Shown here piece by piece: positions 1 through 7,881 of a stretch of 15,459 nt of DNA. The stretch covers positions 1-15,459 of the forward strand of contig CAZEMA010000055.1 of NCBI GenBank assembly GCA_964513155.1, given 5' to 3'. Numbering within the stretch: position 1 is the first letter of the stretch; the number at the start of each line of letters is the position of its first letter. This DNA comes from DATEAV01 sp964513155. Its GTDB lineage: Bacteria; Chloroflexota; Anaerolineae; Anaerolineales; E44-bin32. Below the pieces are notes generated by a model, which saw only the letters and a list, made by a program, of their open reading frames with translations, was not told where the DNA came from and ran no database searches. The position numbers were made by a program, and so were the translations under genes.

Positions 1-354
1 TGCATCAGACAGAACACCCAGGCCGCGCCCTCGTTGCGAGGCTGCGATGATTCCCAAGGCCGCGGTCCAGGGCGGATCCACGCTAGCTCGCGCAGCGATG
101 CTCAGACGCATCGACGCACGGTGGCGATGGCCGGTCAAACGGGAGTGAGCTGCTCTTCGGCAAAACAAGACGCCGGTCCCGGCCACGGCAAATCGCCTTC
201 CGCAGCTGGACGTCCCTCAGGATCTCATCGCCTTGGTCGAGAGACACATTGCGCATCCACAGCTCTCTGAAGCGGCGGCGCCGGGTAGAGTGGAACCCTA
301 CGTGAAATCCCATCCGTTGGAGCCAGCACGGGCGGAGAAAGGCCGATCCGACCG
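1..354. other. Region downstream of nuoN, no gene supported
   Basis: After the nuoN stop no gene is supported. A 57-codon minus-strand frame (256-83) and a 78-codon plus-strand frame (34-270) exist, but both have Arg/Ser/Pro-rich compositions of unselected GC-rich DNA, lack clear ribosome binding sites and resemble no family I know. A weak terminator-like hairpin lies at 161-183. Confidence 0.6.
161..183 (-). terminator. Weak candidate terminator after nuoN
   Basis: On the minus strand a short GC hairpin (GCCGG GA CCGGC, 183-172; in practice four pairs with a 4-nt loop) is followed by GTCTTGTTTTG (171-161), seven T in nine bases. It lies about 170 nt past the nuoN stop. The stem is short, so this is only a candidate; no better intrinsic terminator is visible between it and nuoN. 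Confidence 0.22.
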
Positions 355-1806
355 CTAGGGAAGGAACGTCAACAGGCTGGCGCGCTCGGCGAGCGCCAGC
401 AGCGGGCCAGGCAGAAGGCCGAAGCCGACGGTAGCCAGCGCCGTGAGGGCGACGGTGGCGTTCAACCAGCCCTCCGAACGCGGCTCCGGCTCCCCGGTCC
501 GCATGTACATGACCACGACGACGCGCAAGTAGTAGTAGGCAGATACGAGCGAGGTGAGCACACCTACCAGCGCCAGCCCAATCAGACCCGAGTCGATCGC
601 TGCCCGGAAGAGCACGAACTTGCCCACAAATCCGATGGTGGGTGGCACGCCTGTAAGCGAAAGCATGAAAGCGGTCATCGCCAGGGCCAACCCCGGCCGG
701 CGAGCGCCCAGCCCGGAATAGTCCGCGATCGCCAGGCCGGCGCCCTCCTTCTTCTCCATGGTCACCACAACGGCCCAGGCTCCGAGGTTGGCGGCGGCGT
801 AGGCCAGCAGGTAGAACAGCGTCGCGCTGACCGCCTGCGGCGCAACCCTGGCTTGCACGCTCGCCGCCAGCGCCATCAGGAGGTAGCCGGCATGGGCGAT
901 GCTCGAGTAGGCTAACATTCGCTTGAGGTTCGGCTGGGCGATGGCAGCCACGTTTCCCCAGATCATCGTGGCTGCGGCGATCCAGCCAGCCGTCGCCCCC
1001 CAGGTCCCCGAAAGCGCCGGGAAGGCGGTGACGAAGACGCGCAGCAAAGCCGCGAAGCCGCCCGCTTTCGCCCCTACCGACATGAACGCCGCCACCGACG
1101 AAGGGGCGCCCTGGTAGACGTCTGGGGTCCACATGTGGAACGGCACGGCTGCCACCTTGAAGCCCAGGCCGACCAGGATCAACGCGACCCCGACCAGCAG
1201 CCCGCCGGACCAGGCGACCCCGGCAGCGACGGCAGCTACGATCCCCGCCAGGCGGGTCGTCCCGGCCGCCCCGTAGACCAGGGCGATCCCGTAGAGGACG
1301 AACCCGGTGGCGAAGGCGCCGAGCAGGAAGTACTTGAGCGCCGCCTCCTCCGACTCGAGCCGGGGGTAGGCGAAGCCGGCCAGCACATAGAGCGGGATGG
1401 ACAACAGCTCGAGCGCCAGGAAGACGACGAGCAGATCGCCGGCATGCGCCATGAGCGCCATGCCGCAGATGCTGAACAGGAGCAAGGTGTAGTACTCGCC
1501 GCGCTCGATGTTCATGCGTTTGAGGTAGTCGTAGGCAATGGCGATCCCGAGAAGCCCGGCGGCCAGAAAGAGCAGGGTGAGAAAGTCAGCGAAGCCATCG
1601 GCCAGCAGCATGCCACCGAAGCCCTGCTGGGCCCGGCCGAAGCGGAGGACGACGGCTGCCATCGCGGACAGCAACCCAAGGGCGGCCAGCATCGGCACCA
1701 CGACCCTGCGCCCTGGACCGAGGAAGGCATCCACAAGGAGGAGGGCACAGGCCCAGCCTGCCAGGAGAAGCAGAGGAAGGACGGCGACAAGGTCGTGAGG
1801 GCTCAT
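355..1806 (-). CDS. nuoN: NADH-quinone oxidoreductase subunit N (NuoN)
   Basis: This is an antiporter-like membrane subunit of complex I that carries part of the proton translocation driven by quinone reduction. The 483-residue protein is almost wholly hydrophobic and matches the usual 14-helix bacterial NuoN length. Visible family landmarks are the helix-5 glutamate in FLALELLSIPLYVLAGF (about E133), the helix-7 lysine in GLGFKVAAVPFHMWTPDVYQ (about K217), the PSSVAAFMSVGAKAGG segment with about K247, and LKRMLAYSSIAHAGYLLM in the second half. The ATG at 1806 lies 3 nt after the nuoM stop codon. No strong Shine-Dalgarno sequence precedes it, so translation is probably coupled to nuoM. It is the last gene of the operon; the stop is TAG at 357-355. 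Identification is secure from sequence and position. Confidence 0.97.
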   Translation of the reverse strand: MSPHDLVAVLPLLLLAGWACALLLVDAFLGPGRRVVVPMLAALGLLSAMAAVVLRFGRAQQGFGGMLLADGFADFLTLLFLAAGLLGIAIAYDYLKRMNIERGEYYTLLLFSICGMALMAHAGDLLVVFLALELLSIPLYVLAGFAYPRLESEEAALKYFLLGAFATGFVLYGIALVYGAAGTTRLAGIVAAVAAGVAWSGGLLVGVALILVGLGFKVAAVPFHMWTPDVYQGAPSSVAAFMSVGAKAGGFAALLRVFVTAFPALSGTWGATAGWIAAATMIWGNVAAIAQPNLKRMLAYSSIAHAGYLLMALAASVQARVAPQAVSATLFYLLAYAAANLGAWAVVVTMEKKEGAGLAIADYSGLGARRPGLALAMTAFMLSLTGVPPTIGFVGKFVLFRAAIDSGLIGLALVGVLTSLVSAYYYLRVVVVMYMRTGEPEPRSEGWLNATVALTALATVGFGLLPGPLLALAERASLLTFLP

Positions 1807-1809
1807 CGG

Positions 1810-3321
1810 TTATCTCATCGCCGCGGCTGCTGCCTGGAGCACGTTCACCAGCTTGGCAACGGAGGGCGCCATGAGCGCGAAGAACGGCCTGGGGTAGAGC
1901 CCGATCCAGAAGATGAGGACGATGATCGGGACAAGCGTGGCCACCTCCCGCCCGTTCAAGTCCTTCAAGGCCTGGTTCTCAGGCTTGTCGGCAGGGCCGA
2001 GGAAGAGCTTCTGGAACATGTACAGCATGTAGATCGCGGCCAGAATGACGCCCAGCGCGGCGGCCCCGGCGAACCAGGGCGATCCGATGGCGCTGGAACC
2101 AAACGCTCCCAAGAGGACGGTGAACTCGCCGACGAACCCGTTGAGGCCGGGCAAGCCCATCGAGGACAAGGTGATGATCAACGTCAGCGCACCATAGATC
2201 GGCATCACCTTCCACAGGCCGCCGAAGGCCTCCATCTCGCGCGTGTGCCGCCGCTCGTAGATCATCCCAACGATGAGGAACAAGGCGCCGGTGCTCAGAC
2301 CGTGGTTAACCATCTGCAAGATGCTGCCCTGGATGCCCTGCGGGTTGAGGGCGAACAATCCCAGCATTACGAACCCCAGATGGCTAACGGAGGAGAAGGC
2401 GACCAGCTTCTTGACGTCCTTCTGGGCATAGGAGACCGCCGCGCCGTAGAGGATGCCGACTACCGCCAGGAGCGCCATCCACGGGGCCAACTGAAGGGAG
2501 GCCTGCGGGAAGAGCGGCAGGTTGAAGCGCAGGAAACCGTACGTGCCCATCTTCAGCAGCACCCCCGCCAGGATCACCGAGCCGGCCGTCGGAGCCTCCA
2601 CGTGGGCGTCCGGCAGCCAGGAGTGCAAGGGCCACATGGGCACCTTGATGGCGAAGGCAGCGCCGAAGGCCAGGAAGAGCCAGGTCTGGATCTCCCGGGG
2701 GATGCCTCCTTGGGCGATCAGATCGGGCATAGAGAACGTGCCCTGGCGCAGCCCCAGCCACAGGATGGCAAGAAGCATCAGGATCGAGCCAGCCATCGTG
2801 TACAGGAAGAACTTGATGGCGGCATAGATGCGGCGCGGGCCACCCCAGATGCCGATCAGGAAGTACATCGGCACCAAGGTGAACTCCCAGAAGATGTAGA
2901 AAAGGAACAGGTCCTGCGCCAGGAAGACTCCCACCATGCCCACTTCGAGCAGCAGGAAGAAGACCATGAACTCCTTCACCCGCTCTTCGACCGCAGTCCA
3001 GGTGGACAGGATAGCGATCGGCGTCAGCAAGGTGGTCAGCAGGACCAGCAGCAGGCTGAGGCCATCGACGCCCAGGGCATACTCGATATCCCAATCCGCA
3101 ATCGAGATCCACGGCAGGCGGATCGTCAACTGCAGATCGGCGTTTCCGGGCTGGAAGCGGGCGAGCAAGACCAGAGAGATCAGGAAGGTGACGGCTGAGG
3201 TGGCCAGCGCCGTCCAGCGCAAGGCTGCTTGGCGGTCTCTGGGAAGGAGCAGCACGACCAGCACGCCCAGGACCGGGAAGAAGGTCACCAGTGTCAGGAG
3301 GATCGGGTCAAGAGCATTCAT
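1810..3321 (-). CDS. nuoM: NADH-quinone oxidoreductase subunit M (NuoM)
   Basis: This is an antiporter-like proton-pumping subunit of the complex I membrane arm. It has 503 residues, normal for NuoM, with about 14 expected helices. Diagnostic stretches are FYIFWEFTLVPMYFLIGIWG with the key helix-5 glutamate (about E146), AIKVPMWPLHSWLPDAHVEA with the helix-7 lysine (about K226), PTAGSVILAGVLLKMGTYG with about K257, and DVKKLVAFSSVSHLGFVMLG. The ATG at 3321 is preceded by TGAGGA with a 6-nt gap, a good ribosome binding site, and lies 20 nt after the nuoL stop. An antisense reading frame without stops lies opposite this gene and nuoN (1135-3198), but its product is only Gln/Glu/Asp/His-rich, the usual mirror of hydrophobic codons, and is not a gene. 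Confidence 0.98.
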   Translation of the reverse strand: MNALDPILLTLVTFFPVLGVLVVLLLPRDRQAALRWTALATSAVTFLISLVLLARFQPGNADLQLTIRLPWISIADWDIEYALGVDGLSLLLVLLTTLLTPIAILSTWTAVEERVKEFMVFFLLLEVGMVGVFLAQDLFLFYIFWEFTLVPMYFLIGIWGGPRRIYAAIKFFLYTMAGSILMLLAILWLGLRQGTFSMPDLIAQGGIPREIQTWLFLAFGAAFAIKVPMWPLHSWLPDAHVEAPTAGSVILAGVLLKMGTYGFLRFNLPLFPQASLQLAPWMALLAVVGILYGAAVSYAQKDVKKLVAFSSVSHLGFVMLGLFALNPQGIQGSILQMVNHGLSTGALFLIVGMIYERRHTREMEAFGGLWKVMPIYGALTLIITLSSMGLPGLNGFVGEFTVLLGAFGSSAIGSPWFAGAAALGVILAAIYMLYMFQKLFLGPADKPENQALKDLNGREVATLVPIIVLIFWIGLYPRPFFALMAPSVAKLVNVLQAAAAAMR

Positions 3322-3341
3322 GGGAGGTCCTCAACCGTCCG

Positions 3342-5405
3342 TCACCGGAGCAAGAAGTAGCCAAGCAAGACGACCGCACCCAGCAAGAACGAAAGGGCGT
3401 AGTTGCGGACGTAGCCAGTCTGTAGACGCCGTAAGCGTTGGGCAGCCGCTTGCGTCAGAGCCGCCAGGCCATTTGCGGCGCCGTCAATCACAGGCAAGTC
3501 AAAGCCTTCGGCCAGCCAACGGGTGCCCTGACGGAAAGAGCGGGCGAGCAAGGTGTCGTGGAACCAGTCGTGCCAGAAGCGGGCATCGATGACATCGGCC
3601 AGGAATCCGGCCAGGGCGACGTAGCGCCGGACGACCAGCCAATCGTAGAACTCGTCAACCTTCCACATCCGCTCGATTCCAGAGAAGACGGGGCCCAGTA
3701 GCCGGCGCAACGGGTCCGGCGCCCCCTGCTCCAGGGGGTTCCTTCCGTAGACAAGCCAGGCGATGCCGACCGCGATGACCGCCAATGAGGTCGAGAGGAT
3801 CGCTACCGGCAGGTTGAAGGGCGCGGCCTCGGTCTCGCCCAGGGTCAGCCCTAGCCAATGAGTCAACGTGTGGAGGCCCGGCAGGTTGAGCGCGCCGCCC
3901 AGGCAGGCCAGGACCGCGAGCGCGACGAGCGGGAGCGTCATCACCATAGGGCTCTCGACGGCGTGCACCGCGGCCTGCGATCTTGCCCGGCCAAAGAAGA
4001 CTAAGAGAATCTGGCGACCCATGTAGAGGGCCGTCAGGAAGGCTGCGCTCGCCAGGAGCACGAAGATCGCCGGGCTCCGGGTGCTAGCCTCGGCCAGGAT
4101 CTCATCCTTGGAGAAGAAGCCGGCCAATGGAGGAAGACCCGCCAGGGCGACTGCCCCCACCAGGTAAACCACGAAGGTTGTCCCCATCCGGGTGGCCAGG
4201 CCGCCCATGTTGCGCATGTCGTTGGGGTCGAAGGGTTCGCCGTGTGCCTGGTGCGAGAGGGCGTGGTGGCCCCGTTCGACGCCCTGGATGACCGACCCGG
4301 CCGAGAGAAACAACAGCGCCTTGAAGAAAGCGTGAGTCAGCAGGTGGAACATGGCGGCGACAGAAGCGCCCATCCCAGCGGCCGAGACCATGAAGCCCAG
4401 TTGGCTGATGGTCGAGTAGGCCAGGACCTTCTTGATGTCATACTGGCCCAAGGCGATTGTGGCGGCGAAGAAAGCAGTGATCGCGCCGACCCAGGCGACG
4501 GCCTCGGCCCCAATCGGCGCCAGGGCAAACAGTGGGTGGTTGCGGACCGTCAGGTAGATGCCAGCCGTGACCATGGTTGCCGCATGGATCAGGGCCGAGA
4601 CCGGGGTCGGGCCGGCCATGGCGTCGGGCAGCCACACGAAGAGTGGCAGCTGGGCCGACTTGCCGGTGACGCCGAGGAGCAGGAAGAGCGTGATGGCGGT
4701 CAGGGCGCCGCCGGCCGCCGGCCCCAGCGCCTCGGCCTGGCGGAAGACCTCGTCGAACTGCAGGCTGCCAAAGGTGTGGAAGATCAGGAACATAGCGATC
4801 AGGAAGCCGAAGTCGCCAATGCGATTGACTATGAAGGCCTTCTTGCCAGCCAGGGCGTTGCCGATCCCGTCAGCCCCCTTCTCATACCAGAAGCCGATGA
4901 GCAAGTAGGAGCATAGGCCAACGCCCTCCCAACCCACAAACAGCGTCAGGAACGAGTCACCGGTGACAAGCACCAACATGGCGGCGACGAAGAGGTTGAA
5001 GTAGACGAAGAAGCGCGTGTAGCGGCCGGGGTCGCCCTGGAAGCGCACATCCTCGTGCATGTAGCCGACGGCGTAGATGTGAATCAGGGTGCTCACCCCC
5101 GAGACCATCAGCATCATCGTGACCGACAGGCTGTCGATCTTGAGCGCCCAGGGGACGACAAGCGTACCAATGCGGATCCACTCGGCGACGACCACCCGGC
5201 TGCCCTCGGGCTGGACGCGCAGGGCCAGAAGCTGAAGGACAGCCACGACGAATGAGAGGCCGACGGCGGCGCTGGCCGTGACTCCAACGAAACGTTCGCC
5301 GGCCCGCCGCCCGAAGACCAGATTGGCGAGCAGTCCCATGATCGGAAGGGCGATGACCAGGGGCGCGTAGACGAACCAATGGCCCACCGCTACCTCAGGC
5401 AACAC
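3342..5405 (-). CDS. nuoL: NADH-quinone oxidoreductase subunit L (NuoL), GTG start
   Basis: This is the distal antiporter-like subunit of complex I, which in the family carries the long lateral helix along the membrane arm. With the GTG start at 5405 it has 687 residues, slightly longer than the E. coli protein. Landmarks are LTLFVGWEGVGLCSYLLIGF (helix-5 glutamate about E160), GVTGKSAQLPLFVWLPDAMA (helix-7 lysine about K249), PTPVSALIHAATMVTAGIYL and IKKVLAYSTISQLGFM. The C-terminal part (VDEFYDWLVVRRYVALAG onward, then a final hydrophobic helix) fits the lateral helix and anchor. The frame stays open upstream to 5906, but that part is antisense-like read-through of nuoJ/nuoK and the repeat. 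GTG at 5405 has GGAGAGG at 5419-5413 with a 7-nt gap and leaves a normal N-terminus. TTG at 5402 is the alternative. The gene follows a palindromic repeat and precedes nuoM by 20 nt. Confidence 0.96.
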   Translation of the reverse strand: MLPEVAVGHWFVYAPLVIALPIMGLLANLVFGRRAGERFVGVTASAAVGLSFVVAVLQLLALRVQPEGSRVVVAEWIRIGTLVVPWALKIDSLSVTMMLMVSGVSTLIHIYAVGYMHEDVRFQGDPGRYTRFFVYFNLFVAAMLVLVTGDSFLTLFVGWEGVGLCSYLLIGFWYEKGADGIGNALAGKKAFIVNRIGDFGFLIAMFLIFHTFGSLQFDEVFRQAEALGPAAGGALTAITLFLLLGVTGKSAQLPLFVWLPDAMAGPTPVSALIHAATMVTAGIYLTVRNHPLFALAPIGAEAVAWVGAITAFFAATIALGQYDIKKVLAYSTISQLGFMVSAAGMGASVAAMFHLLTHAFFKALLFLSAGSVIQGVERGHHALSHQAHGEPFDPNDMRNMGGLATRMGTTFVVYLVGAVALAGLPPLAGFFSKDEILAEASTRSPAIFVLLASAAFLTALYMGRQILLVFFGRARSQAAVHAVESPMVMTLPLVALAVLACLGGALNLPGLHTLTHWLGLTLGETEAAPFNLPVAILSTSLAVIAVGIAWLVYGRNPLEQGAPDPLRRLLGPVFSGIERMWKVDEFYDWLVVRRYVALAGFLADVIDARFWHDWFHDTLLARSFRQGTRWLAEGFDLPVIDGAANGLAALTQAAAQRLRRLQTGYVRNYALSFLLGAVVLLGYFLLR

Positions 5406-5412
5406 AATCCAT

Positions 5413-5419
5413 CCTCTCC
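5413..5419 (-). promoter_or_regulatory. Ribosome binding site deciding the nuoL start
   Basis: GGAGAGG on the minus strand lies 7 nt before the GTG at 5405-5403. No in-frame ATG lies near the expected NuoL N-terminus, so this site is the reason for choosing the GTG. It begins three bases after the palindromic repeat ends, so a hairpin formed by the repeat in the mRNA could affect access to it (inference). Confidence 0.7.
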
Positions 5420-5422
5420 GTT

Positions 5423-5465
5423 GTAGGGGCGTGGCATGCCACGCCCCCACATGCCACGCCCCTAC
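5423..5465. repeat. 43-bp palindromic repeat between nuoK and nuoL
   Basis: Two 15-bp arms, GTAGGGGCGTGGCAT at 5423-5437 and its exact reverse complement at 5451-5465, flank a 13-bp centre. Within this, 5426-5447 is by itself a perfect 22-bp palindrome (GGGGCGTGGCA and its reverse complement, no spacer). The centre therefore holds a third copy of the GCCACGCCCC unit, and alternative hairpins are possible. The element fills the nuoK-nuoL gap almost exactly: one end supplies the nuoK TAG stop, the other lies three bases from the nuoL ribosome binding site. It looks like a small dispersed palindromic (REP- or MITE-like) element. From memory, repeats ending in GTAGGGGC/GCCCCTAC are common in Chloroflexota genomes, but I could not check this and no second copy is seen in the window. 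Confidence 0.85.
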
Positions 5466-5767
5466 CCTTTCAGGCCACTCATCTGATCGATGTCGATGCT
5501 GTGCTTGCTCTTGAAGATGGTCACGATCAATGCCAGGCCGACGGCGACTTCGGCCGCGGCCACTGCAATCGTAAAGAAGACGAATACCTGGCCGCTCAGC
5601 GACTGAAACTCGCGGGCAAAAGCAATGAAGACCAGGTTGGCCGAGTTCAGCATCAGCTCCACCGACATGAAGACGACGATGGCATTGCGCCGGATCAACA
5701 CGCCCAGGACCCCCAGGGTGAACAAGGCCGCCGAGAGGTCCACGAGATAGGAGGTCGGCACGTTCAT
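5462..5767 (-). CDS. nuoK: NADH-quinone oxidoreductase subunit K (NuoK)
   Basis: This small three-helix membrane subunit of complex I belongs to the Mrp antiporter MrpC-like family. The 101-residue protein has the usual length. It carries the two conserved membrane glutamates of the proton path, one in VFMSVELMLNSANLVFIAF (helix 2) and one in AAAEVAVGLALIV (helix 3), and ends in SIDIDQMSGLKG, the normal C-terminal style. Two ATG codons stand together at 5770 and 5767. The ribosome binding site AAAGGGGG (5779-5772) leaves only 1 nt before the first and 4 nt before the second, so the second is preferred; the first would add one Met. The start overlaps the nuoJ TGA stop. The TAG stop lies inside the palindromic repeat, yet the protein is full length. 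Confidence 0.96.
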   Translation of the reverse strand: MNVPTSYLVDLSAALFTLGVLGVLIRRNAIVVFMSVELMLNSANLVFIAFAREFQSLSGQVFVFFTIAVAAAEVAVGLALIVTIFKSKHSIDIDQMSGLKG

Positions 5768-6276
5768 CATTCCCCCTTTCGCTCACGGCGGCTGAGGACG
5801 ATCGCGCCGACCATCGCCACCAGGAGCAGGATCGAGGCGACCTCGACCGGCAGCAGATACTCACGGAAGAGCAGAAGGCCGACGGCTGCCGGGCTGCCAA
5901 ACTCACCTGTGACTGGGGGGGGAGGAGCGGGCGCCTGCGAGACGAAGACAGCGTAGGCCATCTCGCCGACCAGCCCCAGCCCGAGGATCACCGCCATGGG
6001 GCGCTGCCACCTTAGCGGTTCCTTCTCCGATAGCCTCTCCGCCCCCAGGAGCATCACCACGAAGAGGAACAGAACCATGATGGCGCCAGCGTACACCGTG
6101 ACCTGCACCATGGCGATGAAGGCTGCGTTCAGGAGAAGATAGATCACCGCCACCGTCACGAAGTTCAGGACGAGGAAGAGGGTGGAGTAGACAGCATTGC
6201 GGCTGATTAGCATGCCCACCGCCGTCGCAATGGCGATCGCCGCTAGGCCGAGGAAGAGGAGAAGATCGGGGGTCAT
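5767..6276 (-). CDS. nuoJ: NADH-quinone oxidoreductase subunit J (NuoJ)
   Basis: NuoJ is a membrane subunit that packs between NuoH, NuoA and NuoK and couples quinone reduction to the proton pumps. It has 169 residues and about five expected helices. The hallmark third helix reads FIAMVQVTVYAGAIMVLFLF, the region that in structures changes between alpha- and pi-helix, followed by VVMLLGAE. A Pro-rich loop (PAPPPP) lies between helices 4 and 5; its codons give a run of eight G on the plus strand (5915-5922), but the frame is intact. The ATG at 6276 follows a 76-nt spacer after nuoI and has only a weak purine-rich site (GAGAAAG) upstream. The TGA stop overlaps the nuoK start, which indicates translational coupling. 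Confidence 0.96.
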   Translation of the reverse strand: MTPDLLLFLGLAAIAIATAVGMLISRNAVYSTLFLVLNFVTVAVIYLLLNAAFIAMVQVTVYAGAIMVLFLFVVMLLGAERLSEKEPLRWQRPMAVILGLGLVGEMAYAVFVSQAPAPPPPVTGEFGSPAAVGLLLFREYLLPVEVASILLLVAMVGAIVLSRRERKGE

Positions 6277-6352
6277 GAGGTCGCTTTCTCGCTGAGAGAT
6301 TGCAGAGAGGCGTGGCCCCCGATCCTGCTACGGGCGCCGAACCTCCGCCGTC

Positions 6353-6856
6353 TCATGCCGCGTCCTTCATCAATGGAATCGACCGATCGAAGGCGCCTGG
6401 CTCGACCCGCATCGGCGTCGGCCGGCCCCCCGGCGGAACTGGCACCAGCAGGAGGTCCTTCGGGTAGACCGATTGGCGCCGCTCAGTGAACGATAGCTCG
6501 TAGTTGTGCTCCAGCACGATGGCCTCTGTCGGGCAGGCATCCTCGCAGTAGCCACAGAAGATGCAGCGCAGCATGTTGATCTCGTACGTGCTGGCGTAGC
6601 GCTCGCCGGGCGAGTAGCGCGCCTCATCGGTGTTCTCGGCCGCCTCGACGAAGATGGCATCCGCCGGGCAGGCAGCGGCGCACAACGAGCAGCCGATGCA
6701 CTTCTCCAAACCGTTGTCGTAGCGCTTCAGTTCATGCCGTCCTTTGAACCGCTCCCGGACCGGCCGCTTGACCTCCGGGTAGGCGATCGTCACCGGCTTC
6801 TCAAACATGCTGCGCAGCGTCGTCCACATCCCGCGCGCCAGCTCGAGCACCTGCAT
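6353..6856 (-). CDS. nuoI: NADH-quinone oxidoreductase subunit I (NuoI), 2x[4Fe-4S]
   Basis: NuoI is the ferredoxin-like connecting subunit of complex I that holds clusters N6a and N6b and passes electrons from NuoG to NuoB. The 167-residue protein has two classical motifs: CIGCSLCAAACP (C53, C56, C59, C63) and CIFCGYCEDACP (C98, C101, C104, C108). All eight ligands are present. The N-terminal stretch KPVTIAYPEVKRPVRERFKG before the clusters is typical of the family. The ATG at 6856 is preceded by GGGAGG with a 5-nt gap, one of the best ribosome binding sites in the operon. The gene begins 10 nt after the nuoH stop and is followed by a 76-nt spacer before nuoJ. Confidence 0.98.
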   Translation of the reverse strand: MQVLELARGMWTTLRSMFEKPVTIAYPEVKRPVRERFKGRHELKRYDNGLEKCIGCSLCAAACPADAIFVEAAENTDEARYSPGERYASTYEINMLRCIFCGYCEDACPTEAIVLEHNYELSFTERRQSVYPKDLLLVPVPPGGRPTPMRVEPGAFDRSIPLMKDAA

Positions 6857-6866
6857 CCGAACCTCC

Positions 6867-7871
6867 CTACCGCCTCAGGACCACGATCAGGGCCGTGGTC
6901 ACGATGTTGAGCAGCGACAACGGCAACAGAACCTTCCAGCCGAAGGCCATCAGCCGATCGTAGCGGAAGCGGGGCAGCGTCGCCCGCACCCATAGTTGCA
7001 GGAAGACCAGGGCCACGACCTTGACAAACAGGTACAGCGGGCCCAGCCAGGGCACCTGCTCGACAAACGGCCCCCAGTAGCCGCCCAGGAACAATGTGGC
7101 GGCGATGACGCTCACGGCGATCATCTTGACGTACTCGGCCATGAAGAACAGGGCAAACTTCATCCCCGAGTACTCAACATGGTAGCCTGCCGTCAATTCC
7201 TGCTCGGCCTCCGGCATGTCAAACGGCGCCCGGTTCACCTCGGCCAGCGAGGCGATGAGGAAGATGAGGAAGCCGATAGGCTGCAGGAAGACATACCACA
7301 GATGTTCCTGATCCAGCACGATGTGCCGCAGGCTCATCGACCCCGCCAGAATGATCGGCCCAACGAAGACCAGCCCCAACGCCAACTCGTAGCTCACCAT
7401 CTGCGCCGAGGACCGGATCCCGCCCATCAGGGCGTACTTGTTGTTGGAGGACCAGCCTGCCAGCACAATCCCGTAGATGCTGATCGAGGTCACCGCCGCA
7501 AGATAGAGCACGCCGACGTTGATGTCATCCGCCAGGCCAAGGCTGATCTGCCGCCCAGAGAGGCTGACCACCGGACCGAAGGGGATGACCGCCAGCAGGA
7601 TGAGCGCCGGGACGACGGTGACGATGGGGGCCAGGATGAAGAGCAGCCGGTCGGCTCCCGCCGGGATCAGCTCCTCTTTGAAGATCAGCTTGAGACCATC
7701 GGCGACCGGCTGCAACAGGCCCCAGGGACCGGCCCGGTTGGGACCGATGCGGACCTGCATGCGCGCCAGCACTCTGCGCTCGAAAAGCGTCAGGTAGGCG
7801 AAGCCGGTCAGCCCCATCAGTAGCAGGATGGCCGACTTGATGGTCCATTCGAGGAGCAGTCCGAAGTCCAT
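6867..7871 (-). CDS. nuoH: NADH-quinone oxidoreductase subunit H (NuoH)
   Basis: NuoH forms the heel of the membrane arm and, with NuoB and NuoD, the quinone-access chamber and first proton channel. It has 334 residues with eight or nine hydrophobic helices. Conserved stretches seen are FERRVLARMQVRIGPNRAGP (about 30-49), LQPVADGLKLIFKEELIP (about 53-70), and EVNRAPFDMPEAEQELTAGY (about 211-230) with its acidic cluster, followed by HVEYSGMKFALFFMAEY. The ATG at 7871 is 10 nt after the nuoG stop and has AGGAG 4 nt upstream. No defect is seen. Confidence 0.98.
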   Translation of the reverse strand: MDFGLLLEWTIKSAILLLMGLTGFAYLTLFERRVLARMQVRIGPNRAGPWGLLQPVADGLKLIFKEELIPAGADRLLFILAPIVTVVPALILLAVIPFGPVVSLSGRQISLGLADDINVGVLYLAAVTSISIYGIVLAGWSSNNKYALMGGIRSSAQMVSYELALGLVFVGPIILAGSMSLRHIVLDQEHLWYVFLQPIGFLIFLIASLAEVNRAPFDMPEAEQELTAGYHVEYSGMKFALFFMAEYVKMIAVSVIAATLFLGGYWGPFVEQVPWLGPLYLFVKVVALVFLQLWVRATLPRFRYDRLMAFGWKVLLPLSLLNIVTTALIVVLRR

Positions 7872-7881
7872 GCTTCTCCTG

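Noticed and set aside
83..1132. A 349-codon minus-strand frame overlapping nuoN.
   Set aside because: It runs in another frame across nuoN, which has full-length family motifs; its Arg/Gly/Pro/Ala-rich product is a shadow. Its tail past nuoN (256-83) has no recognisable homology or ribosome binding site.
1135..3198. A 687-codon open frame on the plus strand, opposite nuoN and nuoM.
   Set aside because: The product is extremely rich in Gln, Glu, Asp, His, Arg and Gly with no domain-like pattern. This is what the complement of hydrophobic membrane-protein codons gives in GC-rich DNA. The opposite strand encodes clear NuoN and NuoM.
5915..5922. A run of eight G on the plus strand inside nuoJ, as a possible slippage or phase-variation site.
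   Set aside because: The frame is intact, the run encodes part of a Pro-rich loop, and short GC runs are common at this base composition. No evidence of length variation is available.
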